A DNA stretch of 64,000 nt, from assembly GCA_027489355.1 (NCBI GenBank), contig JAIXZY010000003.1, positions 99,210 to 163,209 of the forward strand, in the 5' to 3' direction. Position 1 is the first letter of the stretch, and each line of letters starts with the position of its first letter. Both the position numbers and the translations under genes were made by a program. Below are positions 45,587 through 54,541 of this stretch, piece by piece. The notes beneath the pieces were generated by a model that saw only the letters and a program-made list of their open reading frames with translations, made no database searches and was not told where the DNA came from. The DNA comes from Paracoccaceae bacterium (lineage in GTDB: Bacteria > Pseudomonadota > Alphaproteobacteria > Rhodobacterales > Rhodobacteraceae).

Positions 45587-47779
45587 CTAAAGAAAACTCT
45601 GCGGATCGATGTCCACCGCCAGGCGCAGATCCCGTGGCGGCTTCACCCCGGCCAGCCACTCCGCCAGCGCCGCCTGCAAGGGCGCCGTCTTCTCGGCCTT
45701 TACCAGCAGCCTTACCCGGTGCCGTCCCCGCACCCGCGCAATCGGCGCGGGCGCTGGCCCCCAGACCTCCGCCCCGATCCGCCGCAGGGGCTCGGACCGC
45801 CGCGCCAGTTCCGCGCCGAAGTCGAAAGCTTGCGCCACGTCGGTCGAGGACAGGATGATCCCCGCCATCCGCCCATAGGGCGGCACGCCACTGGCCTTCC
45901 GCTCTGCCGCCTCGGCCCGCCAGAAGGCCTCCTCGTCGCCGCCCAGGATCGCCCGGATCACCGGATGCTCGGGCTGGTGGGTCTGCAGCCATGCCTCGCC
46001 CTTTCGCTCCGCCGTCCGCCCCGCCCGGCCCGCGACCTGCCGCATCAGCTGGAAGGTCCGCTCCGCCGCCCGCAGGTCCGATCCCTGCAGGCCCAGATCC
46101 GCGTCGATCACCCCCACCAGGGTCAGCAGCGGGAAATTGTGCCCCTTCGCCACGATCTGCGTGCCGATGATGATGTCCGCCCCGCCCCCGGCGATCTCGG
46201 CGATCTTCTCCTTCAACGCGCGGGCTGACCCGAACAGATCCGACGACAGCACCGCGACCCGAGCTTCCGGGAACCGCGCCGCCACTTCCTCCGCCAGCCG
46301 CTCCACCCCCGGCCCCACGGCGGCCATCCGGCCCTCCACGCCACAGGCCGGACAAGCCACCGGCACCGGCTTCGTCGCCCCGCACTGGTGGCAGACGAGG
46401 CGCTTCTGGAACCGGTGCTCCACCATCCGCGCGTCGCAGTGGTCGCAGCCCACCTGATGCCCGCAGGCTCGGCACAGCGTGACCGGAGCAAACCCTCGCC
46501 GGTTCAGGAACAACAGCGCCTGCTCCCCCCGTGCGATCACCGCCGAAACCTTCGCCGCCAAAGTCTCCGAAATCCACCGATCCCCTGGCAGCTTTTCCGC
46601 CCGCATGTCGATCGCCCGCATCTCCGGCATCTCTGCCGCCCCGAAGCGGCTCCCGAGGTCCAGCCGCCGATACTTCCCCGCCTCGACATTCGCCCAGGTC
46701 TCCAGCGACGGCGTGGCCGAGGCCAGCACCACCGGGCACCCCGCAATCGCCGCCCTCAGCACCGCCATGTCCCGCGCGTTGTAAAGAACCCCGTCCTCCT
46801 GCTTGTAGGAGGTGTCGTGCTCCTCATCGACGACGATCAGGCCCAGGTCCTGGAACGGCAGGAACAGCGCCGACCGCGCGCCGACCACCAGCCCCACCTC
46901 GCCCTCGGCCGCCATCTTCCACAGCCGCCGCCGTTCCGTCATCGTCACGCCCGAGTGCCACTCGGCCGGCCTTGCGCCAAACCGCGCCTCGACCCGCGTC
47001 AGGAATTCCGAGGTCAGCGCGATCTCCGGCAACAGGACCAGCGCTTGCCGCCCGGCCCTAAGACACTCCGCCACCGCCTCCAGGTAGACCTCGGTCTTCC
47101 CCGACCCCGTCACCCCCTTCAACAGCGTTGCCGCATAGCTACCCCGCGCCACATCGGCCACCAGAGCATCCCCCGCCGCAACCTGGTCCCCCGCCAGCCG
47201 CATCCCCACATCGGCCTTCAGCCGCGGATAGGGCGTGTCGCGGGGCGCATCCTCCTCCGCCACCACCCCCAGCTTCACCAGCCCCTTCACGACGCTCGCC
47301 CCGCAGCCCGCCGCCTCGGCCAGCTCGCCCAGCGTGACGGGCGCGCCCCCGAACTCCCGCAGTGCCTCGATCACCCGATGCCGCGCCTCGGTCAGCTGGT
47401 TCGGCACCGGCCCCGCCAGCCGGTAGACCCGCCGCGTCGAGGCCGGCGCTCCCAGTCCCGGAGCCCGCGTCGCCAGCCGCAGCATCGCGGGCAAGGGCGT
47501 CAGCGTATACTCCGCCGCCCGCGCCAGAAACGCCCGCAACTCCGCCCGCATCGGCCGCGCGTCCAGCACCCGGCTCACCGGCCGGATCCGCGCGGGGTCG
47601 AAATCGCCGCGCCCCGGTCCCCAGACCACGCCCAGCACCCGCCGCGGCCCCAAGGGCACCTCGACGAAATCCCCGTCGCCGCAGCCCCCCTCGGGCGCGC
47701 GATAGTCCAGCACCCGGCCCAGCGGTTCCGTGGTCAGCACCCCCACAAGGTCGCCCGCCTGATAGACCCGATCCGCCAA
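45587..47779 (-). CDS. priA: Primosomal protein N' (PriA helicase)
   Basis: 730 residues. GVTGSGKTEVYLEAVAE is Walker A, VDEEHDTSYKQ the DEEH box; FLNRRGFAPVTLCRACGHQVGCDHCD and VCHQCG / CPACG form the zinc fingers; GTQIVAKGHNFP and RQVAGRAGR are motifs V and VI. Restarts stalled replication forks. Divergent from the transaldolase-like gene. Confidence 0.96.
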   Translation of the reverse strand: MADRVYQAGDLVGVLTTEPLGRVLDYRAPEGGCGDGDFVEVPLGPRRVLGVVWGPGRGDFDPARIRPVSRVLDARPMRAELRAFLARAAEYTLTPLPAMLRLATRAPGLGAPASTRRVYRLAGPVPNQLTEARHRVIEALREFGGAPVTLGELAEAAGCGASVVKGLVKLGVVAEEDAPRDTPYPRLKADVGMRLAGDQVAAGDALVADVARGSYAATLLKGVTGSGKTEVYLEAVAECLRAGRQALVLLPEIALTSEFLTRVEARFGARPAEWHSGVTMTERRRLWKMAAEGEVGLVVGARSALFLPFQDLGLIVVDEEHDTSYKQEDGVLYNARDMAVLRAAIAGCPVVLASATPSLETWANVEAGKYRRLDLGSRFGAAEMPEMRAIDMRAEKLPGDRWISETLAAKVSAVIARGEQALLFLNRRGFAPVTLCRACGHQVGCDHCDARMVEHRFQKRLVCHQCGATKPVPVACPACGVEGRMAAVGPGVERLAEEVAARFPEARVAVLSSDLFGSARALKEKIAEIAGGGADIIIGTQIVAKGHNFPLLTLVGVIDADLGLQGSDLRAAERTFQLMRQVAGRAGRTAERKGEAWLQTHQPEHPVIRAILGGDEEAFWRAEAAERKASGVPPYGRMAGIILSSTDVAQAFDFGAELARRSEPLRRIGAEVWGPAPAPIARVRGRHRVRLLVKAEKTAPLQAALAEWLAGVKPPRDLRLAVDIDPQSFL

Positions 47780-47892
47780 GCTGCAACCTTTCGCTCACCA
47801 GCCGTTTGGGGTAAACCGCGCCCCGAGAGCATTCAACCCCCGCGCGGCACCCGCCGCAACCGCCCCCCGCGCGTATACCAGAAGAGGCCCCC

Positions 47893-48546
47893 ATGAAATT
47901 CTTCATCGACACCGCCGACGTCGACGCCATCCGCGAGCTGCACGACCTCGGCATGGTAGACGGCGTCACCACCAACCCGTCCTTGATCCTGAAATCCGGC
48001 CGCAACATCCTGGAAGTCACCAAGGAGATCTGCTCCTTCGTCCAGGGCCCCGTCTCGGCCGAGGTCGTGGCGCTGAAAGCCGACGACATGATCGCCGAGG
48101 GCCGCAAGCTGGCCGCCATCGCCCCCAATATCGCCGTGAAAGTGCCCCTGACCTGGGACGGCCTCAAGACCTGCAAGGTCCTCTCGGGCGAGGGCTTCAT
48201 GGTCAACGTCACCCTCTGCTTCTCGGCCAACCAGGCGCTGATCGCCGCCAAGGCCGGGGCCACCTTCATCTCGCCCTTCATCGGGCGGCTCGACGACATC
48301 AACCTCGACGGCCTCGACCTGATCGGCGACATCCGCACGATCTATGACAACTACGACTTCAAGACCCAGATCCTTGCGGCCTCGATCCGGAGCGCCAACC
48401 ACGTCAAGGACTGCGCGATGATCGGAGCCGACGTCGTCACCGCCCCCCCGGCCGTCATCAAGGCGCTGGCGAGCCATGTGCTGACCGACAAGGGCCTCGA
48501 CCAGTTCATCGCCGACTGGGCGAAGACGGGGCAGAAAATCCTGTAA
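47893..48546 (+). CDS. fsa: Fructose-6-phosphate aldolase / small transaldolase
   Basis: 217 residues, the short TalC/FSA class. [32 protein letters not shown] opens the barrel; [13 protein letters not shown] carries the Schiff-base Lys; [11 protein letters not shown] and [12 protein letters not shown] are conserved. Transaldolase versus aldolase activity cannot be separated from sequence. Confidence 0.93.
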   Translation: MKFFIDTADVDAIRELHDLGMVDGVTTNPSLILKSGRNILEVTKEICSFVQGPVSAEVVALKADDMIAEGRKLAAIAPNIAVKVPLTWDGLKTCKVLSGEGFMVNVTLCFSANQALIAAKAGATFISPFIGRLDDINLDGLDLIGDIRTIYDNYDFKTQILAASIRSANHVKDCAMIGADVVTAPPAVIKALASHVLTDKGLDQFIADWAKTGQKIL

Positions 48547-48568
48547 GACCACCGCCAGCCCCAAGCGG

Positions 48569-48608
48569 CTCCCCTCCCCCTCCGTGGGGAGGGGATGGGG
48601 GTGGGGGG
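48569..48608. repeat. Dispersed C/G palindromic element
   Basis: CTCCCCTCCCCCTCC followed by GTGGGGAGGGGATGG and a G-rich tail. It starts 22 bases after the fsa stop. Relatives at 17760 and 37369. Confidence 0.65.
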
Positions 48609-48665
48609 CACCGGCCTCAAACACGCTCCCCCGCCACCTTACTTCCCCTGCCACCCCACACCCCC

Positions 48666-48735
48666 TGTCATCCCCGCGCAGGCGGGGATCCCCTTCCACC
48701 GTCCACTCCGGAATCCGCGCCTTCGCGTGATGACA
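48666..48735. repeat. 70-bp element with TGTCATC/GATGACA ends
   Basis: TGTCATC (48666-48672) and GATGACA (48729-48735) are 7-bp terminal inverted repeats. Inside the left end is ATCCCCGC-GCAG-GCGGGGAT (48670-48689). Sequences of this type (TCATCCCCGCGCAGGCGGGGAT...) are familiar miniature repeats of many proteobacteria. Only one copy in the window. Confidence 0.6.
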
Positions 48736-48776
48736 CGTAGGTTGGGGCCTGTCCCGGCACCAATTCCACTCCGTAT

Positions 48777-48794
48777 GTCGGGCTTCAGCCCGAC
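48777..48794. repeat. Palindrome GTCGGGCT-TC-AGCCCGAC
   Basis: Perfect 8-bp arms with a 2-base centre, 27 bases before the DUF2971 ATG. It may be a REP-like element or, for DUF2971, a leader hairpin that shields it from outside transcription. Confidence 0.55.
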
Positions 48795-48821
48795 TGCTTG
48801 AGGTTCCAGCCCGTTTCCTTC

Positions 48822-49745
48822 ATGGTAACGTTGGAAGCACCGCAAACAGGAGCAGCCGCAATAGTAGCCCTGATTCCACCTCAATTTCTGTATCGATATA
48901 GGTCCGCAACAACTTCTTACTTTGAAGAAGAGTTACGGCGTGCAGTAGATAATTGCGAAGTCTATTTGACCAATATCGCAGGAGTAAACGATCCATTTGA
49001 AGCACTTCCAGCACTTATCGAGAACAGTCCCAAGGAAGTGCGAGAATACATTGCGCGCTTCCAAGCTGTGTTTGGAAAGGGAGTCTCCATATCAGGAACG
49101 AACTACGGAGAGTTTGCTAAGAATGGAAGATTCAAAAAGGGCAAGCTTCTTAAGGCGATTGGCCCTACTTTGGAGGGAGCAAATGTAACTATATCTTCAC
49201 TTAAATTCGCGGTGAGCAGCCAGCGAAGTAAGCTCAAGATTGCTTGCTTTTCGGAACTATGGAATTCGCTTTTGATGTGGGGGCATTACGGTCAGTCGCA
49301 CACGGGCATATGCATTGAGTACCAACCCATAATACAAGCGGCGGCAGAAAAAAAGATTTCACCGCTTGCGATCGAGTACACCGCCGACCGCCCCATCGTT
49401 TCCTATATTGAGTTGATGGAGCATATAGCGTCAGCAAAGAACGAAAACATCCAGGACTTTTTCGATTTGGAGCGGGCCCAGAGAACTTTCAATAGCCTTG
49501 TAATGACCAAACCTAAGGAATGGGAATATGAAGCTGAATGGAGAGTTATGGACACTGGGAGCGGCAATGCCGGCTACTACCATGTTTCGCCAATGAAGCC
49601 CGTATCTATACTGCTTGGGGCAAATCACTCCGCGTCAACACTGGACATAGTTCGCAAGATAGTTGGGCGGAAACTACCTATCGAACAAGTGACGTTGGAT
49701 GAAAGAAGATTTGCCTTGCGGCGGCGTCTCCTAAGCAATGTCTAG
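48822..49745 (+). CDS. DUF2971 domain protein, AT-rich and probably acquired
   Basis: 307 residues. PPQFLYRYRSATTSYFEEELRRA, YLTNIAGVNDPFEAL, IACFSELWNSLLMWGHYGQSHTGICIEY and the Glu-rich KPKEWEYEAEWRV are the DUF2971 signature (function unknown; often found in variable, defence-rich loci). Base composition differs sharply from neighbours: two sampled 60-base lines (49321, 49441) have 28 G+C each, and it uses rare codons such as ATA and AGA. An alternative TTG start at 48798 is possible. The gene ends 2 bp before the BrnA-like gene, where GC-rich sequence resumes. Confidence 0.85.
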   Translation: MVTLEAPQTGAAAIVALIPPQFLYRYRSATTSYFEEELRRAVDNCEVYLTNIAGVNDPFEALPALIENSPKEVREYIARFQAVFGKGVSISGTNYGEFAKNGRFKKGKLLKAIGPTLEGANVTISSLKFAVSSQRSKLKIACFSELWNSLLMWGHYGQSHTGICIEYQPIIQAAAEKKISPLAIEYTADRPIVSYIELMEHIASAKNENIQDFFDLERAQRTFNSLVMTKPKEWEYEAEWRVMDTGSGNAGYYHVSPMKPVSILLGANHSASTLDIVRKIVGRKLPIEQVTLDERRFALRRRLLSNV

Positions 49746-49747
49746 CC

Positions 49748-50254
49748 TCACCTCACCAACGGCCCGCCAAACACCCGCTCCTCCCCCTCCGCCACCGCCT
49801 TCTGCGCGGCCTCCTGCACGACCACCCGGTCCGCCTGCACGACCGGCGGGCCGGGGTCCTCCCACTCCCCGCCCATCGCCCGCGCCACATCCCCAAAGGC
49901 GGGCTTCGGCCCCGACCAGGCCTCTTCCCGCTCCCGGTAATGCGCCAGCGTCTCGGCCCCCCGGATCACCCCGGCGAGGCGCGCGTGCATGTAGCTGCGC
50001 AGCACATCGTTGATCCGCGGCCCGTAGCCCTCGCCCATCGACTTGAAGAACGTCACCACGTCCTTCTCAAGGTCCAGCGTCACCTTCACCTTCGCCTGTC
50101 GGGGCGTCCGCGTGGCGATCTCGTGCCACTCTGCCGGGATGCGGCCGGTCAGCTCGATGGTGTTGTGCAGGTCCCATTCCAGCCGCCGCATGACGTCCAT
50201 CATGTAGGTCATCTGCGCGCGCTGGCGGGGGGTCTGCTTCTTCAGGTCGGGCAT
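49748..50254 (-). CDS. BrnA-like antitoxin family protein without partner
   Basis: 168 residues. VKVTLDLEKDVVTFFKSMGEGYGPRINDVLRSYMHARLAGVI is the BrnA/ribbon-helix-helix-like region. No BrnT-type toxin gene is adjacent; the convergent neighbour is DUF2971. Size is larger than typical BrnA (about 90 residues), so a housekeeping regulator is possible. Conserved relatives as orphan genes exist in this family, to my knowledge. Confidence 0.75.
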   Translation of the reverse strand: MPDLKKQTPRQRAQMTYMMDVMRRLEWDLHNTIELTGRIPAEWHEIATRTPRQAKVKVTLDLEKDVVTFFKSMGEGYGPRINDVLRSYMHARLAGVIRGAETLAHYREREEAWSGPKPAFGDVARAMGGEWEDPGPPVVQADRVVVQEAAQKAVAEGEERVFGGPLVR

Positions 50255-50469
50255 GGCGGGCTCCTGTGCGGCCCCCACATTCCCACGCAAAGGTTAACGC
50301 CTGCCGACCCATACGCACGTATGGCCGCTTTCCATATGCGTTCCAGAGGCCGTCCGGTTCCCACTGTTGCATCGCTGCCCCATCCTTTGCCGAGCCCCGC
50401 GAAAACAGTCGCCATCCGGGTGAGCTTCGGCCTATAGTCTGCGGAAATCCTTCGGAAACTGGCCTGCCC

Positions 50470-51168
50470 ATGATCGAACCCGACCTCCGCGACCGGATCC
50501 TTGCCGAGCCCGAGCGCCTTTTGGAAGACCGCGACGTGATGAACGCGCTGGTCGCCGCCAACGAACGCGCGATGGGTGCCAACATCGTCGACCTCCGCGG
50601 CATCGCCATGCAGCGGCTGGAGTCCCGCCTCGACCGGCTGGAGGACACGCACCGCTCTGTCATCGCCGCGGCCTACGAGAATCTGGCGGGCACCAACCAG
50701 GTGCACCGCGCCGTCCTGACGCTGCTGGAAGCCACCAATTTCGAAAGCTTCATCAAGGCCTTGACGGGCGAGGTGGCCCAGATTCTGCGGGTCGACCTGG
50801 TCCGCCTCGTGCTGGAGACGCTGCAGGAAGACGGCGACAGCGACCCGACCCTCCGCCGCCTGGGCGAGGTGCTTCAGGTCGCCCCCGCGGGCTTTGTCGG
50901 CACCTACCTGACCAACGGCCGCAACGGTGCCGGAAGGCAGATCGTGCTGCGCTCCGCCACCGCGCTTTCGGTTAACCTTTACGGCGACCGGGCCGAGGAC
51001 ATCCAGTCCGAAGCCCTGATGAAACTCGACCTCGGCCCGAACCGGCTGCCCGGCATGCTTGTCTTCGCGTCCGAGGACCCGACCCAGTTCAAATCCACGC
51101 ATGGCACTGATCTGCTTGCCTTTTTTGCGGGCGTGTTCGAACGCTCGATGCGCCGGTGGCTGGGCTAG
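50470..51168 (+). CDS. DUF484 family protein
   Basis: 232 residues. MIEPDLRDRILAEPERLLEDRDVMNALV starts the DUF484 pattern; a coiled coil (about 40-65) leads to a GAF-like domain. DUF484 genes are regular upstream neighbours of xerC, as here, where the end overlaps the xerC start by 13 bases. Function unknown. Confidence 0.9.
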   Translation: MIEPDLRDRILAEPERLLEDRDVMNALVAANERAMGANIVDLRGIAMQRLESRLDRLEDTHRSVIAAAYENLAGTNQVHRAVLTLLEATNFESFIKALTGEVAQILRVDLVRLVLETLQEDGDSDPTLRRLGEVLQVAPAGFVGTYLTNGRNGAGRQIVLRSATALSVNLYGDRAEDIQSEALMKLDLGPNRLPGMLVFASEDPTQFKSTHGTDLLAFFAGVFERSMRRWLG

Positions 51169-52088
51169 ATCCCTTCCTGGCCCCGGCCCTCGGGGCCGCG
51201 CTGGCGCAGTGGCTGTCGCACCTGCAAGCCCTTGAGGGCGCTGCACAAAACACCGTCGAGGCCTACCGCCGCGACGTCACGCGCTACCTCAGATTCCTCT
51301 CCGCCCACCGAGGCGGGGCCGAGGGAATCGCCACCATCGCCCGAACGACCCAGACCGACCTGCGCGCCTGGATGGCCGAGGAACGCACCCGCGGCCTCTC
51401 TCCCCGCTCCCTCGCCCGCGCCCTGTCTGCCGTCAAGGGCTTTACCGCCTGGGCCGCCGACCGCACCGGCAGCGACGCCACCACCGTCCTTTCCGCCCGC
51501 GGCCCCAAGTTCCGGCGCAAGCTACCCCGTCCGCTAAGTGAAGACGGCGCAAGGGAAATTCTGTCCGAGATCGGTGCCGATGCCCGCGAGGACTGGATCG
51601 CTGCCCGCGATACCGCCATCGCCACGCTCCTTTACGGCCTCGGCTTGCGCATCAGCGAGGCCCTGTCCCTGACGGGGGCCGACCATCCCCTCCCCCCGAC
51701 GCTCCGCATCACCGGCAAGGGCGGCAAGACCCGCCCCGTTCCGGTGATCCCGGCAGCAGGCGAAGCGGTTGCCGACTATGTCCGCCAATGCCCATTCGAC
51801 CTGCCCCCGAATGAACCGCTTTTCCGCGGCGCACGTGGCGGACCGGTCAGCCCACGCCTGATCCAGGCGGCGATGGAACGCGCGCGCCTCCGGCTCGGCC
51901 TGCCCGCCACCGCGACCCCCCATGCGCTGCGCCACAGCTTCGCCACGCACCTTCTGTCGGCAGGCGGCGATCTGCGCGCGATCCAGGAGCTTCTGGGCCA
52001 CGCGTCCCTCTCCACCACCCAGGCCTACACCGCCGTCGATGCCGCACGGTTGATGGAGGTCTACGAAAAAGCCCATCCCCGCGCCTGA
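51156..52088 (+). CDS. xerC: Site-specific tyrosine recombinase XerC
   Basis: 310 residues, GTG start. The C-terminal catalytic domain has GLGLRISEALSL (Arg), ITGKGGKTRPVP (Lys), HALRHSFATHLL (His/Arg), ELLGHASLSTTQAYT (His and Tyr nucleophile). It resolves chromosome dimers at dif with XerD. It overlaps the DUF484 gene. Confidence 0.94.
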   Translation: MAGLDPFLAPALGAALAQWLSHLQALEGAAQNTVEAYRRDVTRYLRFLSAHRGGAEGIATIARTTQTDLRAWMAEERTRGLSPRSLARALSAVKGFTAWAADRTGSDATTVLSARGPKFRRKLPRPLSEDGAREILSEIGADAREDWIAARDTAIATLLYGLGLRISEALSLTGADHPLPPTLRITGKGGKTRPVPVIPAAGEAVADYVRQCPFDLPPNEPLFRGARGGPVSPRLIQAAMERARLRLGLPATATPHALRHSFATHLLSAGGDLRAIQELLGHASLSTTQAYTAVDAARLMEVYEKAHPRA

Positions 52089-52138
52089 TTGCGGTACCAC
52101 CAGTTGCACCGAAGCCTGTAATCCGCCATCAAGTCCCC

Positions 52139-52843
52139 ATGACCCCGCGCCTGAAAGCCCTTTCCGTCCATCTGCTGACCGCCTCTGGTGCGGTGCTTTC
52201 GATGTTCGCCATGCTGGCCGCGGTCGAAGGCAACTGGAGCCTGATGTTCCTCTGGCTGGTCGCCGCACTGATCGTCGACGGAATCGACGGCCCGCTGGCC
52301 CGCCGCTTCGACGTGCGGAAGAACTGGCCGACCTATGACGGGGTCCTGATGGACCTGATCGTCGACTACCTGACCTACGTCTTCATCCCCGCCTTCGCGC
52401 TGTTCAAATCCGGCCTTCTGCCCGGCTGGACGGGATGGCTGGCGATCATTGTGATCTGCTACGGGTCCGTGGTCTATTTCGCCGACACCCGGATGAAGAC
52501 CAAGGACAAAAGCTTCGCCGGCTTCCCGGCCTGCTGGAACATGGTCGTGCTGGTCCTCTTCGCGACCCAGCCCAGCCAGACGGTCATCCTGCTGGTGGTG
52601 ATCCTGCTGACCGTGACGATGTTCACCAACCTCAAGTTCATCCACCCCGTGCGCACAAGCCGCTGGTACGAGGTTTCGCTGGGCGTCTGCATCGCCTGGA
52701 TCGTGCTGGCCGGCTGGGCCGCCTGGTGGGATTTCAACGAAGGGCCGGTGGCCAAGTGGCTTCTGGTGCTGACGTCGCTCTACCTCGCGCTGGCCGGGAT
52801 CGCGCAACAGCTGATCCCGGAAGGCATCCGCCGGGTCCGGTAA
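52139..52843 (+). CDS. pcs: Phosphatidylcholine synthase
   Basis: 234 residues, about eight membrane helices. The CDP-alcohol phosphatidyltransferase motif is DGIDGPLARRFDV ... YDGVLMDLIVD. The overall sequence fits Pcs, which condenses choline with CDP-diacylglycerol; the enzyme is common in Rhodobacteraceae. It stands 50 bp after xerC. Confidence 0.92.
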   Translation: MTPRLKALSVHLLTASGAVLSMFAMLAAVEGNWSLMFLWLVAALIVDGIDGPLARRFDVRKNWPTYDGVLMDLIVDYLTYVFIPAFALFKSGLLPGWTGWLAIIVICYGSVVYFADTRMKTKDKSFAGFPACWNMVVLVLFATQPSQTVILLVVILLTVTMFTNLKFIHPVRTSRWYEVSLGVCIAWIVLAGWAAWWDFNEGPVAKWLLVLTSLYLALAGIAQQLIPEGIRRVR

Positions 52844-52895
52844 GCCGGATCCATCTGCAAGGCTCCTCGCGCCCCGGGCTGGGAAAATCCGGCCC

Positions 52896-53732
52896 TCACA
52901 GCCGCGTCAGCATCACCCCGGCGACGATGATCAGCGAGGCAAGCGCCTTCTCGCCGGTCATCCTTTCGCCGAAGACCAGCCAGCCGATCAGCACCGCGAA
53001 CAGGATCGAGGTCTCGCGCAGGGCGGCCACCACGGCGATGGGCGCGAAGGTCATTGCCCAGATCGATACCGCATAGGCTCCATAGCTCGCCGCCGAAGCG
53101 AAGGTCCCCATCCGCCAGGCCCGCCAGTCGCGCGGGATGACATCCCACCCCCGCAAGGCCAGCATCCCCAGCGAGAAGATGCAGCCGTCCGCCACGAAGA
53201 CCCAGGCCACATAGGCGACCGGCGCGCCCGAGACCCGCGCGCCCATCCCGTCGATCAGCGTATAGGTCGCCGTCGCAAGGGCGGATCCCAGGGCAAAAGG
53301 CAGCAACCGGCGGTCCTCGCCGCTGGCGAACACCCCCCGCGCCATCAGCAGGATGCCCGCGGCCAGCACGGCAATCGCGATGTATTCCTTTCCGGTGACC
53401 GCATCGGCCAGGAACACCGCGCCCACCACGGCCACGATCATCGGGGCCGCCCCACGCGCGATGGGATAGACGCGGGACAGGTCGCCCCGATCATAGGCAT
53501 AGGTGAGGAAGAACTTGTAGGCGAAATGGGTGCATCCCGCCGCGATCACCCAGGGCACCGCCGCCGGGTCGATGGGGTCGGCAAAGGCCACCACAGCCAG
53601 ACCGATCGGCACCTCGACGATCGACAGGATCACCATCCCGCCGACTTTCGAGGTCCCAAGCTTGATCAGCGCATTCCAGAGCGCATGAAGAAAGGCCGCG
53701 CCAAGGACGGCCAGGAAGATGCCAAGGCTCAA
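52896..53732 (-). CDS. EamA/DMT family transporter
   Basis: 278 residues with ten hydrophobic segments. LHALWNALIKLG, YPIARGAAPMIVAVVGAVFLAD, and the second-half AVSIWAMTFAPIAVVAALRETSILFAVLIGWLVFGE match an EamA subtype with the LARGxAP block. Substrate unknown. Convergent with pcs; an imperfect GCCGGAT/ATCCGGC pair (52844-52893) lies between. Confidence 0.86.
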   Translation of the reverse strand: MSLGIFLAVLGAAFLHALWNALIKLGTSKVGGMVILSIVEVPIGLAVVAFADPIDPAAVPWVIAAGCTHFAYKFFLTYAYDRGDLSRVYPIARGAAPMIVAVVGAVFLADAVTGKEYIAIAVLAAGILLMARGVFASGEDRRLLPFALGSALATATYTLIDGMGARVSGAPVAYVAWVFVADGCIFSLGMLALRGWDVIPRDWRAWRMGTFASAASYGAYAVSIWAMTFAPIAVVAALRETSILFAVLIGWLVFGERMTGEKALASLIIVAGVMLTRL

Positions 53733-53839
53733 AATGCACCCATGCTCAAACCTGTCCCCGCATGGCTAAGCCCGCCTGCCCCGCCGCGCAAGCGGGCCGA
53801 TAGGTCCAGAAATGCGTCGGCGATAGGATCAGCCAGGGC

Positions 53840-53867
53840 GTAGGGTGGGCGATACCGCCCACCTTAC
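53840..53867. repeat. Dispersed palindrome, copy 4
   Basis: GTAGGGTGGGCG-ATAC-CGCCCACCTTAC, one mismatch from copy 2. It ends 3 bases before the DUF3253 stop (53871). Confidence 0.8.
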
Positions 53868-53870
53868 CCC

Positions 53871-54098
53871 CTATCTCAGACGCAGCCGGATCGGCCCCCG
53901 CGCCGTCCGGGGGTCGACCTCGACCCCGCCTTGCGTCGCCAGGATCTCCGGCATGGCCGCCGCGACGGCCCGCACCTCGGACATCAGCGGCCGCCAGTCC
54001 GGGTCAAGGGCCTTGGCCACTTCCGACGGACAGAGCGACTTCGCCCGCCCCCGTCGCAGGGCCAGGTCCAGGATCGCGGCCCTGATCCGCTCGCTCAC
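53871..54098 (-). CDS. DUF3253 small protein
   Basis: 75 residues, GTG start overlapping the ogt stop (GTGA). IRAAILDLALRRGRAKSLCPSEVAKAL followed by WRPLMSEVRAVAAAM is a small winged-helix-like DUF3253 protein. Operon with ogt suggests a link to DNA repair or regulation, not proven. Confidence 0.87.
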   Translation of the reverse strand: MSERIRAAILDLALRRGRAKSLCPSEVAKALDPDWRPLMSEVRAVAAAMPEILATQGGVEVDPRTARGPIRLRLR

Positions 54099-54541
54099 AG
54101 CAGCAAGGCCCCCTCATGCCGCAGCAGGGCCGCCTTGGTCTCGACCCCGCCGGGGGCCGAGAAGCCGCCGAACCAGTTGGTTCCCATCACCCGGTGACAG
54201 GGAATCACGATCGGCAAGGGATTGGCCCCGCAGGCCTGCCCCACCGCCTGGGCCGGTGCGCCGACAGCCCGGGCGATCTGTCCATAGGTCCGCGTCTCGC
54301 CCCAGGGGATCGCCGCCATCGCCCGGCGCACTGCGGCGTTCAGCCCCGTCCCCCAGTCGACGGGCAAGTCGAACCGGTGCAGCCGCCCCGCGAAATAGGC
54401 CTGCAGCTGCGCCAGCCCCTCATCCAGCAGCGCCGTCCGCCCCGCCACATCCGGCAGCCGCCACTCCAGCCCGACCAGTAGCCCGTCCCGCTCGACCAGC
54501 GTTATTGGCCCGAACGGCCCCGTGATCCCTGCCCGGATCAC
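54095..54541 (-). CDS. ogt: Methylated-DNA-protein-cysteine methyltransferase
   Basis: 148 residues, GTG start overlapping the LysR stop (GTGA). IPWGETRTYGQIARAVGAPAQAVGQACGANPLPIVIPCHRVMG holds the PCHRV acceptor Cys. It repairs O6-alkylguanine. N-terminus is short. Followed by DUF3253 with another 4-base overlap. Confidence 0.95.
   Translation of the reverse strand: MIRAGITGPFGPITLVERDGLLVGLEWRLPDVAGRTALLDEGLAQLQAYFAGRLHRFDLPVDWGTGLNAAVRRAMAAIPWGETRTYGQIARAVGAPAQAVGQACGANPLPIVIPCHRVMGTNWFGGFSAPGGVETKAALLRHEGALLL

Noticed and set aside
48822..50254. DUF2971 and BrnA-like genes as a toxin-antitoxin pair
   Set aside because: They are convergent, have very different base composition, and DUF2971 is not a known BrnT-type toxin.
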